Assembly: GCA_023055505.1 (NCBI GenBank)
Contig: JALIRH010000004.1
Coordinates: forward strand, 11,899,368 to 11,963,367
Length of the DNA: 64,000 nt
Direction: 5' to 3'
DNA from: Callipepla californica brunnescens
Lineage: Eukaryota; Chordata; Aves; Galliformes; Odontophoridae
Part shown: piece by piece, positions 24,201 through 35,100 of the stretch
How positions within the stretch are numbered: position 1 is the stretch's first letter
Layout: every line of letters begins with the position of its first letter
Notes under the pieces: generated by a model
What the model was told of the DNA's origin: nothing
Databases searched by the model: none
The model's input: the letters and a program-made list of their open reading frames with translations, nothing else
Translations under genes and position numbers: made by a program

Positions 24201-25258
24201 TGAATAGGAAGAGGTGTGTAGTTCTTAGCCATTTATTCTGTTGGGGCTATAGATTCTGGTACCCTTATTGTTTCTTCATCAGACATCAAGCCCCACCATT
24301 TTTGTTCTGAGCTGGCCTAATCTGAGCACCAGATTGGGAGCCAGGGAGGCCACAGTAGTTGTGAAGTTTAGGCAGTCAGGCATACATGTCTTCTGGACTG
24401 GAACCAGCCTACACCTGACCATGCTGGAGACTGGTCTGCACTTCTCTGAGTTCACAAACAAATCTGTATTAGCAAGCCTTTGCCTTCCTAAGACCATGGG
24501 TTTTAGAATAATTGAATTTCTTATGTAGATCTCCCTACTGATGCTTTGCCATAAAAAATTCAGTTCTGTTCTGCTCACAAATGCATAAATAGTGCTTACT
24601 GAGCTTGTGTGTGTCATGTATGTCAACCCCAAGTGATGCTGATGATCTTAATGAGATCATTTTATGCTCTGAAAGGGTTTGTGCATGACACATTCCGTGG
24701 TCACTTGGAGGCTGGAGTTCTGTGAATCAATGTGGTCTCCCATCAGCTTCAGGCATGCTGAGCAAGGGAAGGGAATGGGTAGGACATGCTCCATAACCTG
24801 ACATCTTCTGAAAGAGTTTATGTTAAGGGGAGATATCACACATAGCCAACTCTAATCCCTTTTAAATGAAGGTTCTGTTTATAGAATATCCAGGTCAGGA
24901 TTATAAATCTCTGAACAAATCACCAGGTATAATTAAAAGGAATAATGCCAGTTATATTTTCCAGTCAATCTCTGTACTTCTTGGACTTCTCACAGATAAA
25001 TACAGATAGTATCTCTGTAAACTAATAGTAACTTGTTTATTGTAGTACCTTTGTTTTTACTGCTACCTTGAAATACATAGCAGTATTAAACATTGTATAC
25101 AGCATAACACACTGCTTAATTCTTTCAGTTTTGCACTGCTGTGTTCGATGGATCTTCAGAAGTATTTCCAAATAAATTTCCAACCTTTATTTACTCTTTG
25201 TAGATATATTCACTTTACCTTTCTCGTACCATTTTTGTGCTCAATTTCTAGCACTTAC
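21237..25258. other. Non-coding unique DNA
   Basis: No gene recognised. Frames of 90-144 codons at 23550-24193 and 117 codons at 24279-24632 (minus) overlap heavily, mostly lack ATG and show no domain. A diverged old-repeat phrase lies at 22748-22790. Otherwise unmarked. Confidence 0.6.
22748..22790. repeat. Possible old amniote repeat fragment
   Basis: TTCCACTGACTCCAGTCGGAG followed by CAGGACTTAGGTCC resembles the recurrent amniote phrase built on CCATTGACTTCAGTGG. Short and diverged; family not assigned. Confidence 0.28.
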
Positions 25259-25377
25259 CTTCAGTTCACCAATGAGAGGTTCACAGGAATAGAGGGGTTT
25301 CTCAACATGTCATGGATTTTTTGAAAAACAGAATCTATTTAATCTTTATCATATAGCTTTGCAACAAAAACCTGATT
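25259..25377 (-). other. Weak candidate noncoding exon, minus strand
   Basis: On the minus strand a pyrimidine-rich stretch ending CACCTCCTCTCTCAG (plus 25378-25392) provides a good acceptor. The donor AAG|GTAAGTGC falls at plus 25258 downwards. The 119-bp interval has stops in all three frames, so it could only be a noncoding or UTR exon. No partner exon is evident and such pairs arise by chance. Confidence 0.17.
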
Positions 25378-25602
25378 CTGAGAGAGGAGGTGTTTCTATT
25401 AAGAAAAGACAGCAAATCAGAATGAAGTGTCACGTGACCTAATCTTCCTTTTAAAGAGGTAGTGCATACATTTTAAATGATTTGTTAACAACTCCTTATA
25501 AGGAATTCAGAAAATTGCTAAGTTAGCTTCAAAAAGAAAAGCTTTATTGACAGGGGAAAAAAAAAAACTGAAAAACGATGTTATGTCTTAGTAGGGTTAA
25601 CA

Positions 25603-25624
25603 GGAATATATATATATATATTCC
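25603..25624. repeat. 22-nt perfect palindrome with (AT)n core
   Basis: GGAA, then 14 alternating T/A bases, then TTCC: an exact palindrome. The core is a dinucleotide microsatellite; the GGAA/TTCC ends make it symmetric. Confidence 0.85.
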
Positions 25625-25884
25625 ACCGTAAAGCCAATTTCTGTAGTCAGTACAGTCAGTTGTACTTAACTAGTAGATATTTGGCATAGTTAAAGGTGGC
25701 TTGTAACCCACTTACACAGTAAATAGTAAGACTAGTACAGAAATGTTCAATTCTTTCTGTTAAAAGCGTTTGTATCAAATGCAGTAAATCAGTATAAAAC
25801 TTCGAGAAAGTCCAAGATGGAAAAAAAGGATAATTATATTTTTCAGGTATATAATGTTTTCCTGACAGGGGTCCAAGTTATATT

Positions 25885-25901
25885 AAAAAAAAAAAAAAAA
25901 A
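25885..25901. repeat. Poly(A) tract
   Basis: Seventeen consecutive A after TATT. No retroposed gene body recognised upstream. Confidence 0.85.
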
Positions 25902-25966
25902 GAAAGGACTACCTTTCTTAGCTCCTATTTTCCACTGAAGGTGTAGGGAAAAATGCATATAGAAGG

Positions 25967-25978
25967 TTTTTTTTTTTT
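25967..25978. repeat. Poly(T) tract
   Basis: Twelve T following AGAAGG. Simple tract. Confidence 0.75.
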
Positions 25979-26394
25979 CCTCAGTATTTGGTGGTCCTTC
26001 CTTAAAACTTTAGAAACCAAAGCCATTTCTCACATCTGGTTGGAACACAGATCTTTAAGACATTGAAGTAATTCAAATCACATGTAAAAATCTAAACTAT
26101 ACTGTATGAAATTCAAGAACAATGTAGTTCTTACAGGATCTGTAGTGTGGCACCTCTTAATCAATAACAGCCTCGGTTTCAGTTTGTCTGTAAATATAAG
26201 ACTATAATTAAGAATGATCGACTGCACTATTTCAATACCCAGAATAACAAGTTACCAGATCAGTGACACTTTACAACTATAATATTCTTATCCCTGTACT
26301 CTAGATGAAGTTCACAGCAACACAGTCTGTGTCCGATTATAGTTCCAACGGAAAATATTGAAGATCACTAATATCAATACGCATTTCCTTATCT

Positions 26395-26800
26395 CAACCA
26401 TTTGTAACTGCTTGTATTGACTTTCATTACATTCCAGCAGTTCTGCCTATTCCCAAATGGTAGTCATTAATTTCCATTAACTAAGGCACAACTATACATA
26501 ATTTAAATTGTTTCCAATAAATGTTCAATTAATGTCTGTTATCTGCATTTAATTTCCATTGATTGCAAAAAGCTACTGTTGAGCTTAATTGCCACCATAA
26601 TTAAAACAGTTTACCATGAACATAATTGGGTCTCCATTAATACCAATGGACAGCTACAGGGACTGATTTCTCTCTTACTGTCAAGCAGTAGGGAGCAGTG
26701 CTACACAGAGATCGCAATGCAAATGAACGGCTACAAACCCAAACAGCTGCGGCTGAAGTTGACCAGAGAACAGTATTTACCTCAGCAGTAAATGCATGCT
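26395..26800. promoter_or_regulatory. Candidate conserved enhancer block
   Basis: An unbroken 400-bp stretch dense in homeodomain words: CCATTAACTAAGG, TTCAATTAATGTC, GAGCTTAATTGCC, CATAATTAAAAC and TCCATTAATACC. It ends with a perfect POU octamer ATGCAAAT (26717-26724), an E-box CAGCTG (26740-26745) and AATGCATGC. The right half (26640-26760) is not AT-biased and has no repeat character, which argues against mere base composition. A 70-codon frame at 26579-26791 is probably incidental. This is the best enhancer candidate by eye; conservation is untested. Confidence 0.33.
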
Positions 26801-29800
26801 TTTCTAGGATACCGGTCCAGATGGCCAGAAAATATTCTAGAGGTTTCCTTAGGCTTAGTATGGGAGAATAAAAGTGAATTACATCAGACTGTTGAAAGTA
26901 GCACAGCATTCTGGCTTGAAATTTGTTCCACTTCAAGTAAAAAGTGACAGCTGACAAAGAAGAAGTTCTAGACTGAAAGAAATATTGGTACAAATTATTT
27001 GTTTAATGTGTAATTAATTGTTGTTTTTTTTTCCTTATAATTCTGCCTGTTCAAATACTGTGCCTGATCAAGAACTAGAAAGAAATGAAAGAAAAAAAAA
27101 TAATAACAAAATAAAACCTTTATTTATAGGACTGCTTCAGATTGTTTGGGGGTACTATAGGTTTGTAGCAATAGCTTGAGTTCATTGAGATTAGATCACT
27201 TTAACATATTGTTAGATGTTTTACATACAAGTCAGTTACATTTAGACTCTCAGAATTTGCCGATTCATGAGAACAAAACATCTGCTTAAGAGTGATGATC
27301 TTGACTAATGTTCCCTTTGAAGAGATAAACAAAAGAATCAGCTTGCTGAAAATTAAATGTTACTACATTTTCAGAGTGACATTTTCAATTTTGCATTGCA
27401 AAATGTTTTTTCCTGTTTTCCATACTATTTCAAATTGAGATCTAAATGGAATATTTTCCTTTTATTCAAATTACTTGATTGACCAACAATTATTTTATTC
27501 ATAATCATGCTTTGTAATGGCTTTCTGGATTGTTTTATTGCTTTTATTAGGAGTGGAAGTAAAACTCACCCCTAAGACATTCCCTGAGACGAAAAAGCTG
27601 GATTTTGCTGGGCTTCAGTTAGAGTATTTTTTCACTAGCTTCACTTTCTGAATATGTTCAAAGCCTTGTCCAAAGTAGAGTTCATTAAAATAGACCAGTC
27701 TTAAATCACTAAGAGCAGAGCTTTAGTGTCAAGAAATCTGTCTTACAAAGGAAAGATTGCTGCCTTCTAGCTAAAAATACTCTTGCAAGGTCTGCACTGC
27801 CAGTCAAAAAGGACCTCCAAGCTAGTCCTGTACTAAAGTACAGAACTGGACTATGGTCTACTATGAAATGAAAGTGAGTATGGCTTTTCCTGTATTTTTA
27901 TTACAGCCTACTATTCTTTAACAGTTCTGCGTTTGCATGGCAATTGTAATAGATATTGATTATCTACATATTGGGCTGGAGATCCTTGAATGGCCATTGG
28001 AACTAAAAGTCTCAAAATTTGAAGATCATCTTGCTAGCTATTTATAGTGAACTGCAATTCTGTTGTAGTGAATGTTCATCGTTTAACACCAAGTTCTCAG
28101 CCCAGGATAGTGTGTGACTGTCTCCACTGTCCCACTTCTGATCTCTTGTATCTGTACTGCCCCTCCAAAGAAGGAGGAATCCTGTAGACTTGCCAGTCTA
28201 CTGTCCTATAGACCTGAAATCAATAGCATCAGGACATCCCTGCTTGCAGCAGATGTAACATAACAACTAATATGCAGTCAGGATATGCTCCCACATAGCA
28301 GGCATCACTGTGCACCCAGTCCTTCCGGTCCCTGCAACACCACTGAGATCCTAATTAGAGAAGGTCATCTCATACAAGCATGTGAGCTGCCATAGCATTA
28401 GGTACAGGGTGGTACCTGGGAGTGATGGAAATTCCAAACCAAACTCATGTCCTTCTCTCTCATTTGTGAGAGAGCTCTTAGGGTGGAATAATTTATACAA
28501 AGGAAATAGCTATCAGATCAGTTAAATTTATCTGTATATCCTTTCTGGTGCAACAAAAAGTGACCTTTTTTTGATCTTGCAATGAAATTTGGAGCATAAC
28601 TGAAAGACTAAATTGTAAAGACTGAAGTTTTGTTTTGGAAAATACCTTGCCAGCAGTATCTTGTGAATAAAGAAGGTGAGTTCAAACAGCCAGTTGACCA
28701 AATGTTTAAAACCTTAGTATCAGGGCCTCAAGTAGGCAGACAAATTGCCGCATTTCTGCTATTCTGCTCTAAAGGGAGAAAAGCAGAGAGGTGTAGTTTT
28801 TGCCTTGAGAAAAGTCAGATTGGTATCTCAGCTGTTGGTTTTCATGTTGCCTCTACATCACAGAAAAACTGTACTGCCTTGTGTCCACTGTTCAGTTACT
28901 CATCCCACTAAGGATTAAGGAAGGAGAGAGGAAGGAAAAAGGACAAGCAAAAGAACAAATCAGTGATCAAGTGAGCCTTCATTTGCTTTGAAGGCAGATG
29001 CACAATTTAAGGGCAATAATCTGTCTGCATCCTAAGAGGGTTCAGCTTTGCCGCAGCTTAGAGCACATCACTGCAGCCAGGTCTCAAGATGACAAAGTCT
29101 TGGGCAATAGTTATAAACTTTGCATCTGAAAAAAAAGTGACACCTCTAAGAACCAAACCCAGATGTTGAGGGTAATGGGCTGCAGGAGTACCCAGGAACT
29201 GCTGAGACTCTCAGGCAGCCCTCACATGTAAACCTACATAACAAGGAGCTTACGCACATTCTGTAGAGAACTAATATGTAAAGAGCTGATGCAAGAAACT
29301 GAACAAAGAAAACAATTGTGATACACAGTAAAGAAGAAATTTTCTTGAAATTTCTCTTGAAACTTTATCTATTAACTATTTACATAGACGAAGATATCAG
29401 TTGTGATGGATACTATCTGTTATTCCTTTTAATTCCTTCCCTTTCATGCCAACATTACATCTGACAGCTCAGGTCACAGTCTCTCTAGCTAGCCTTCTCT
29501 CAGGGTTCTGTGTCAGCAAAACTTCTGTGAGGCATCCTCCAGCGATTCAGCAGAGAAGACAGGAGCTGTGTGGTTTCTGGGACATGAGAGTTTACACATC
29601 TAATCTCACAGGTGTTCCTAAGCACGGTTAGCAGGAGATCTGTTAGCTAACACCCATCTAAAGAACTTGGTCTTTAGAGAGGATGCTCTCTGCTTCACCC
29701 CAGAATCTCAGAAAGAAAGGAGTCGAGTTTCTGCTTAGCAGTGGCATTTCTCCCAAGTATGGGCTGAAAATGTTCCATCAGCATTTCATACAGATCCTCT

Positions 29801-29866
29801 GTAATAATTAACTGGTAAAGTAAGCAAACTTTATTTCTAATTCTTCTAGAATCTTCTCGTTGTCTC
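26801..29866. other. Non-coding unique DNA
   Basis: No gene recognised. A-rich tract at 27076-27118. The 93-codon frame at 28630-28911 matches nothing known; an isolated good donor AAG|GTGAGT at about 28675 has no clear acceptor upstream. The rest is unmarked. Confidence 0.6.
27076..27118. repeat. A-rich low-complexity tract
   Basis: Alternating GAAA, poly(A), AATAATAAC and AAAATAAAACC. Low complexity. Confidence 0.75.
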
Positions 29867-29950
29867 TGTTTTTGTTTTGTTTTGTTTTGTTTGTTTGATT
29901 GTTTGTTTGTTTATTGTTGTTGTTTGGTTTGTTTTTGTTTTGTTTTTGTG
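29867..29950. repeat. (GTTT)n/(GTTTT)n microsatellite
   Basis: About 84 bp composed of GTTTT, GTTT and GTT units with a few substitutions. It is the longest simple repeat in the window and likely length-variable. The complementary strand is an (AAAC)n array. Confidence 0.92.
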
Positions 29951-32043
29951 GAAGTAGTTTCAACCCTTCGGCATCTCCTGAGGTTTAGAACCTCAACAAT
30001 TTGACATTCATTGATAAAATCTGCCAGGGTTTCCATGCTCTGCGTCCTGGAAGCAAAACATAAGGATCAGTTAAGGACTACAATAGGCTCATGAGCAGTT
30101 GTTAATTATTCCAGTGGCACTCAGCTCATGCTATTTTCCTTTCACACAAATTACCCTGGAAGTCCTGCCTGCAGGGGCAGGTGCTCTCAGGAGATAAGCA
30201 GCAGTATGAAAAGTTTGAGAATTAATCCCATTGTGCAATAAACTTGACATCTAATCTACTACTTACATTTGTAACACACCCAGGAGAGTTTAGCTAATTT
30301 AGCATTGCATTGTTAAACAGCCCCTGTGGTCAGTGTCCCCTTCCCAATGCTTTTCAGTGGTCCCATTTTACTGTAACTAAACATGCTGCATGTGCATCTT
30401 CCAACGTGTTTCTGGTTTTGTGCATGCAATCTTTCACTCAGTCCTGGACAATGATCTCAGGTGACTGTGACGCAGAGGATCCCTTTTCCAGCTGGATTCC
30501 TGTGTTAAAGGATTCCTGGTGTGCAGATCTTGTGGGGATTTGGTCATGATCTTGGTATCCAGTAACAGAGCTTTCTCAGGCCTCAGGTGCTTTTGGGCAA
30601 GCGCAGGGCTTATAAACTTGGATTCTTTAAAGATGGAAAAAAGATCATTCAATGTTTAAGTACCTCTGGGGCTAGACATCACTTGAGCAAGAGTTTTAGG
30701 GATTTACTTTCAGTTGAAAAGAAAGGTACTTGAATTTAACTTCTCCACCAATTTAAATTCCTAAATCTATATTCTAACCTAACCCTTAGTCACTAAGGCA
30801 TCTGAATGAGCGGAGAGATTAAAATAACCACCTTTGATAATTCCTTAAAATTCCTGAATGCAAAGTACTCCTATGAGATACATAAATGATTTGCCTGTTT
30901 CACACAGACCAGAAAACCAGGACTAAAGTCCAAGAAAAAATGACATATCAAAACATCAGCTCAAACAGAAGGTTCCAGCTGTTCCAAATGCCAGTAAACC
31001 ACAATGATTATTGCTAACATAAATAAAGCAAAATCTTAATCCAACTTTATCAAGGAGTAACTTACCAGATTTCTCCATTCTTTTAAGTAGTTCTGTGAGA
31101 GCACATTTTCATAAGCAAAGAGAAATATGAAATATTGGTTTCTGCTTCCTATCATGCCCTAACACCTGCAAATACATCTAACAAACAACCAAAGTTGGTC
31201 AGTTCATACAGTGTGGAAAAAAAAACCAACTGTCAAACTGAAGTCTAAATTATGCCCTTAATAAGCAGCTTGACTTGTGTTTGTTTTGATTTTTGTTTTT
31301 GATTTTTATTGGATGATGTCACTTCCTTGTGACCACCACAATCAATAACTGTTGCAAGAGCTCTATGGTTATTAAACAAAAAAATGGTTGGAATTTTCTG
31401 AAATTTTTTACAGCTTCAGTAGTCACTTCCAGACTGACATTTTGTGTTTTTAAAGCTATCTTTCAAAAACTAAATAGGTGACAAAGCATTCCAGAATCTG
31501 TCAAAATAAAAATAAAAATAAAAATAAAAATAAAATAAAAATGGAAAGAAATCAAAGCATGGAAATACAAATCCATCACATTTCTGCCACATTTTGTGCC
31601 TGTGGTGAGCAGTTTGGGTTGTTTAATTTGCAGACTCCCATCTCAACTCACCCCAGTAACGAAAATACCAGTAGCATTTATAAAATAAGCTCCACCATTC
31701 CATTGCCCCACTGCAGTTTGACCCTGATTTAAACATTACTGTAATTGTTTAGCATTCCATAAGACTCCTTATTAGTTACTAAAGAAATACGCTTTTACAG
31801 ATATCGAAGAGAACACCTGCAGAGGGGCATGGCATGGGAAAACCTGAGCTATGTGGAAGTGAGTCCATGCCCATCAGCTGAGCTATTAGAACAGGACTGT
31901 TCATGTTAAGAGTGTGCTGCCTGTAATTTTCCTATGATCTTTACCTTGTATATATTTCTGTGTAAGCAACAGGTTGCAAAGATTTTGAAACCAAAAATGA
32001 TTTATTTTTTTTTTATTTTGCTTGATCTGTCAAGGATTTAGTA
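29951..32043. other. Non-coding unique DNA
   Basis: No gene. Holds the (AAAAT)n array at 31503-31541 and otherwise AT-rich unique sequence with chance frames of 60-85 codons. Confidence 0.6.
31503..31541. repeat. (AAAAT)n microsatellite
   Basis: Seven or so tandem AAAAT/AAAT units. The accompanying lysine/asparagine-rich reading frame is a product of the repeat. Confidence 0.9.
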
Positions 32044-32220
32044 CAGAACACTGGTGTATGCTACCCAGAGAAGTTGTGGAGCCCCTCTTCTTGGCAATAT
32101 TTACAAGCCATCTGGACATATGTTGTGCACTATACTGTAGGTGACTCTACTTGAACGGGTAGATTGGACAATAAGACCTCCAGAGGTCCCTTCCAACCTC
32201 AGCCATCCTGTGATACTGTG
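32044..32220 (+). mobile_element. CR1 LINE 3'-end fragment, sense
   Basis: GAACACTGG (about 32046), CCCAGAGAAGTTGTGGAGCC and CCTCCAGAGGTCCCTTCCAA, then CCTGTGATACTGTG at the end, follow the 3' part of a CR1 subfamily whose terminus is CATTCTGTGATTCTGTG. It covers the last codons of ORF2 plus the 3' untranslated region. Diverged and 5'-truncated. It differs in terminal octamer (TCTGTGA type) from the 16.8-kb copy, implying a different subfamily. Confidence 0.9.
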
Positions 32221-34860
32221 AAAAATACCAAAGTTGGACTATTCATTAAAATAATTTAAAAATAGATTCTTGGGCTGGGATAATAGACATTTACTGCGTT
32301 CTCTGGAATGAGAGGACATTCCACTGAGCATTCCAAATCTACAAATCAAGTTTCTATGTGCTCAGGTAGTGACAGAAGTGTTGCTCAGGGACTATAGAAA
32401 TGAGCACAACAACACGGAATGGAAGCTGAGTAAAAGAAGAAAGGCTTTAGTAGCTCTGTCACCACTTGTCCAGAATAAAATTGCTGCTTTGGACTCCCAA
32501 TTTGATTCATTTTTCCAGTAATATGAACTGTCTGGTAGATTCACTTTTCATTCCTTTTGCATAAATGGTCAGGTGAAAGCTGGAATACAAAGTCTCTATT
32601 CCCCTCTGTAAAATACAAGCTCTTGCCATCATTTAATGAGTGTATTTTGCTCTTTTCCTATTAGAAACAGCTTACATATTTATGTTTGAATGACAAAGTA
32701 GTTATAGAGAAAAATCTCCTATAATTTTTCTGCAAACTATATTGTTCTTTAATATGAACACAACAATAAGGAAGTGTTCATAAACATACTGTTACCAATA
32801 CAAATAATTAAAAACCATGAAAAAAACAAACGCATGCAATAACCAAAAGTATAAACCCACCACTACTAAATAGCACTTCATAACAGTGGCTCTGAATTAT
32901 TACTACTTTACCAACACAGACACAGTATCTGACTTCATAAAGTTCTCTGCTCTACAAATTAAATGAATTGGATAATTAAGAAAGCCTATGTTTACTCCTC
33001 AAAGGGAAACCATCGCTATAGCATGAAAATGAACCCACATTTTAAAAAATGGTAACATTTCATTCCCTGGCACACGTGATCCATACCCACTTGCTCTCCA
33101 TCCATTTGTAGCTGCGCATATAGGGAATTTAGAAGCTGGGCAGCTTCTTTGTTACTCATGGCAGCCAAAGACACACTACCAATAACTTCAGATCTAGATT
33201 AGAAAGTCTTTGGGAGCGGGACTTTGGCCTCTACCCATCTGCAAGACACCAAATTGCTAACAGGAAACAGAGAACTATGGACTGAGAGTAGAAGGTCTGG
33301 TATGAAAGGCTTGGCACAGGCCATATAGGCTTGCAGGTATCACACTAGGACCTGTTGGCCCCACTGCTGTAGCTGAAGACAGATCTTTGATGATGTATTT
33401 TCCTTTCCTGTGCCAAGAGATACCTATTATAACCCCTAAAATATGTTGGCTGGATGGTGCTGCCTGGTTTCCTTCATTGCATTAGCCATAGGAACAGGGT
33501 AAAAACACACCTATACAGATGATATCAGAGAACCAGGCATTCGTGTTTCATTCTGAGCAGCATCCTCAGAACAGTTGCTGGCACTATGCCAGTAGCGTTT
33601 GACTTGTAACATCTCCACATTTGCCAGCAGGATTTTTTGCACCGTATGCAGATGGATGGTTGTTATTATCCCTCCACCCACGTGCAGCCCTGCTTCTGGC
33701 AAAATTCAATCTTTTCTCATCTCTCGACCCATACTCATTTTTAGTTTTTAATTAATCTACGGTTAGCTGAAGCTTCCTCCATAAATCAATGATTTCCTTT
33801 CAATTCCTGTTAAAGATTTTTCATTTTCATAAACTTGCAGCATGTTGCTGAGAATCAACTAACAGCACACTTTTCTCTCATTATCGCATCAGTGAGGAAT
33901 GGGCTCAATGAAGCAAAAAGAGCAAAAGTATGGCACCGAGGACCTCCAGGCCCTTCTATCTGCTCTATGCAACCATCTCTCAGATGATGAGAATGAAAAC
34001 ATTGCCTTTTGCCAGCTTGAAAGCCATGGGACTGATTCTTTCTTGGTGTAAAGTGCCATAGCTCTGATTTGGCACACAAGCAAGTTGCTCTGATTTACAC
34101 CACCTGAGTGTTTGATAGTTCCTACTCTTCAGCTATACTCTCTAGCTAAGGGAACAGCCTTCAGTGAAACTGCACCTCAAACAGGAATTGAAGGAGTTTT
34201 CTGTGACTGCATTTTTTCTAAACACAAGTTCTTCTGTTATTTGGTGAAGGTCTGATCACAGTGGGATTCAGTGTACAAGCTTTTGGCAAATTGACAACAG
34301 TCTTAAAAATCCCAAGACTCTCTGATCACATTTGCTTTAAAGAGAGATTAATACATTGTGCAAAATAGAGTGATGAGCATGGGAGGAAAAATCACTATTT
34401 AGTCAATGAAGGAAAATGCAAGACATTGTGCATTTTAAGCTAGTTCATCAGATCTGTGAGCTGCAGGCACTGGTACTAGGTCCAATTAAAGACAGGGTCC
34501 TTTATGGCTTAAGCCAGTGCTCACTATGCATGTGTATTACATTAAAGCTTTTATTTTCCCTTTTCTTCAGTTACTCTTCTGTGCATTTTGGTCTAAATTT
34601 TCAGAAAATTGCATGCACAGTTCCTACAATTATGCATGTAATCAATTAGCTATTTATGTATACAACTACTGTGACCAGGTATGCAAATCGCCAAGCGGCT
34701 TTTGCCATTTTTCAGTAATTTAGACCTTTGTCATTTCTTCATCCGCTTTTGTTCGAAACAGTAAGTTCATGGAAATTTAATTCATTTGAAACATATGCGT
34801 AGATCCATATGAACTACCCAAAAGCATCACAAAGAGAAAGGATAACCTTGTTGTTAAGGC
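32221..34860. other. Non-coding unique DNA
   Basis: No gene. The only feature I can name is a possible LINE-tail remnant at 33190-33255. Short chance frames only. Confidence 0.6.
33190..33255 (+). mobile_element. Possible ancient L2/L3-type LINE 3' tail
   Basis: AGATTAGAAAGTCTTTGGGA, GCGGGACTTTGG and CTACCCATCTGCAAGACACC match the order of the widespread amniote phrase beginning AGATTGTAAGCTCTTTGGGG and GCAGGGACT, found at the 3' ends of L2/L3-class LINEs and related SINEs. Only about 65 bp are recognisable; family assignment is tentative. Confidence 0.45.
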
Positions 34861-35100
34861 AGGAGAGCGCGAAATCTGGTTTCCATTCCGAGTTCTGCCA
34901 CACATTTCCTGTGTAACCTTGGGCAAGTCATGAACTGTAACCTATCTAAGTGTGGCTGACCTACATGTAAAGCAGACAGAGCAATCCTTGCTTCACAAGG
35001 CTATTGAGACGTTTTGTTTGTTAGCACATGTGAAAAACATTGAAACAAGAAAGTGGAAGGTGCTGTAGATGTATAAGCTATCATTAATGATATGTGTGAT
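34861..35100 (+). mobile_element. MIR-type SINE, nearly full length
   Basis: Sequence in order: TCTGGTTTCCATTCCGAGTT and CTGCCACACATTTCC, TGTGTAACCTTGGGCAAGTC (the conserved MIR core), CTGACCTACATGTAAAGC, TTCACAAGGCTATTGAGACG, then GAAGGTGCTGTAGATGTATAAG as the LINE-related 3' end. It is the clearest old SINE in the window and covers the tRNA-derived part, core and tail. In birds these copies predate the radiation, so retention of about 240 bp is worth comparing across species. Confidence 0.75.

Larger units (their letters stand above)
25625..26394. other. AT-rich non-coding DNA with homopolymers
   Basis: No gene. Contains an A run at 25885-25901 and a T run at 25967-25978 in opposite orientation, otherwise unmarked unique sequence. 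Confidence 0.6.

Noticed and set aside
9551..26724. Enrichment of POU octamers (9551, 20452, 26717, also 58781)
   Set aside because: Four exact matches on two strands compare with about two expected in 64 kb, so there is no real enrichment.
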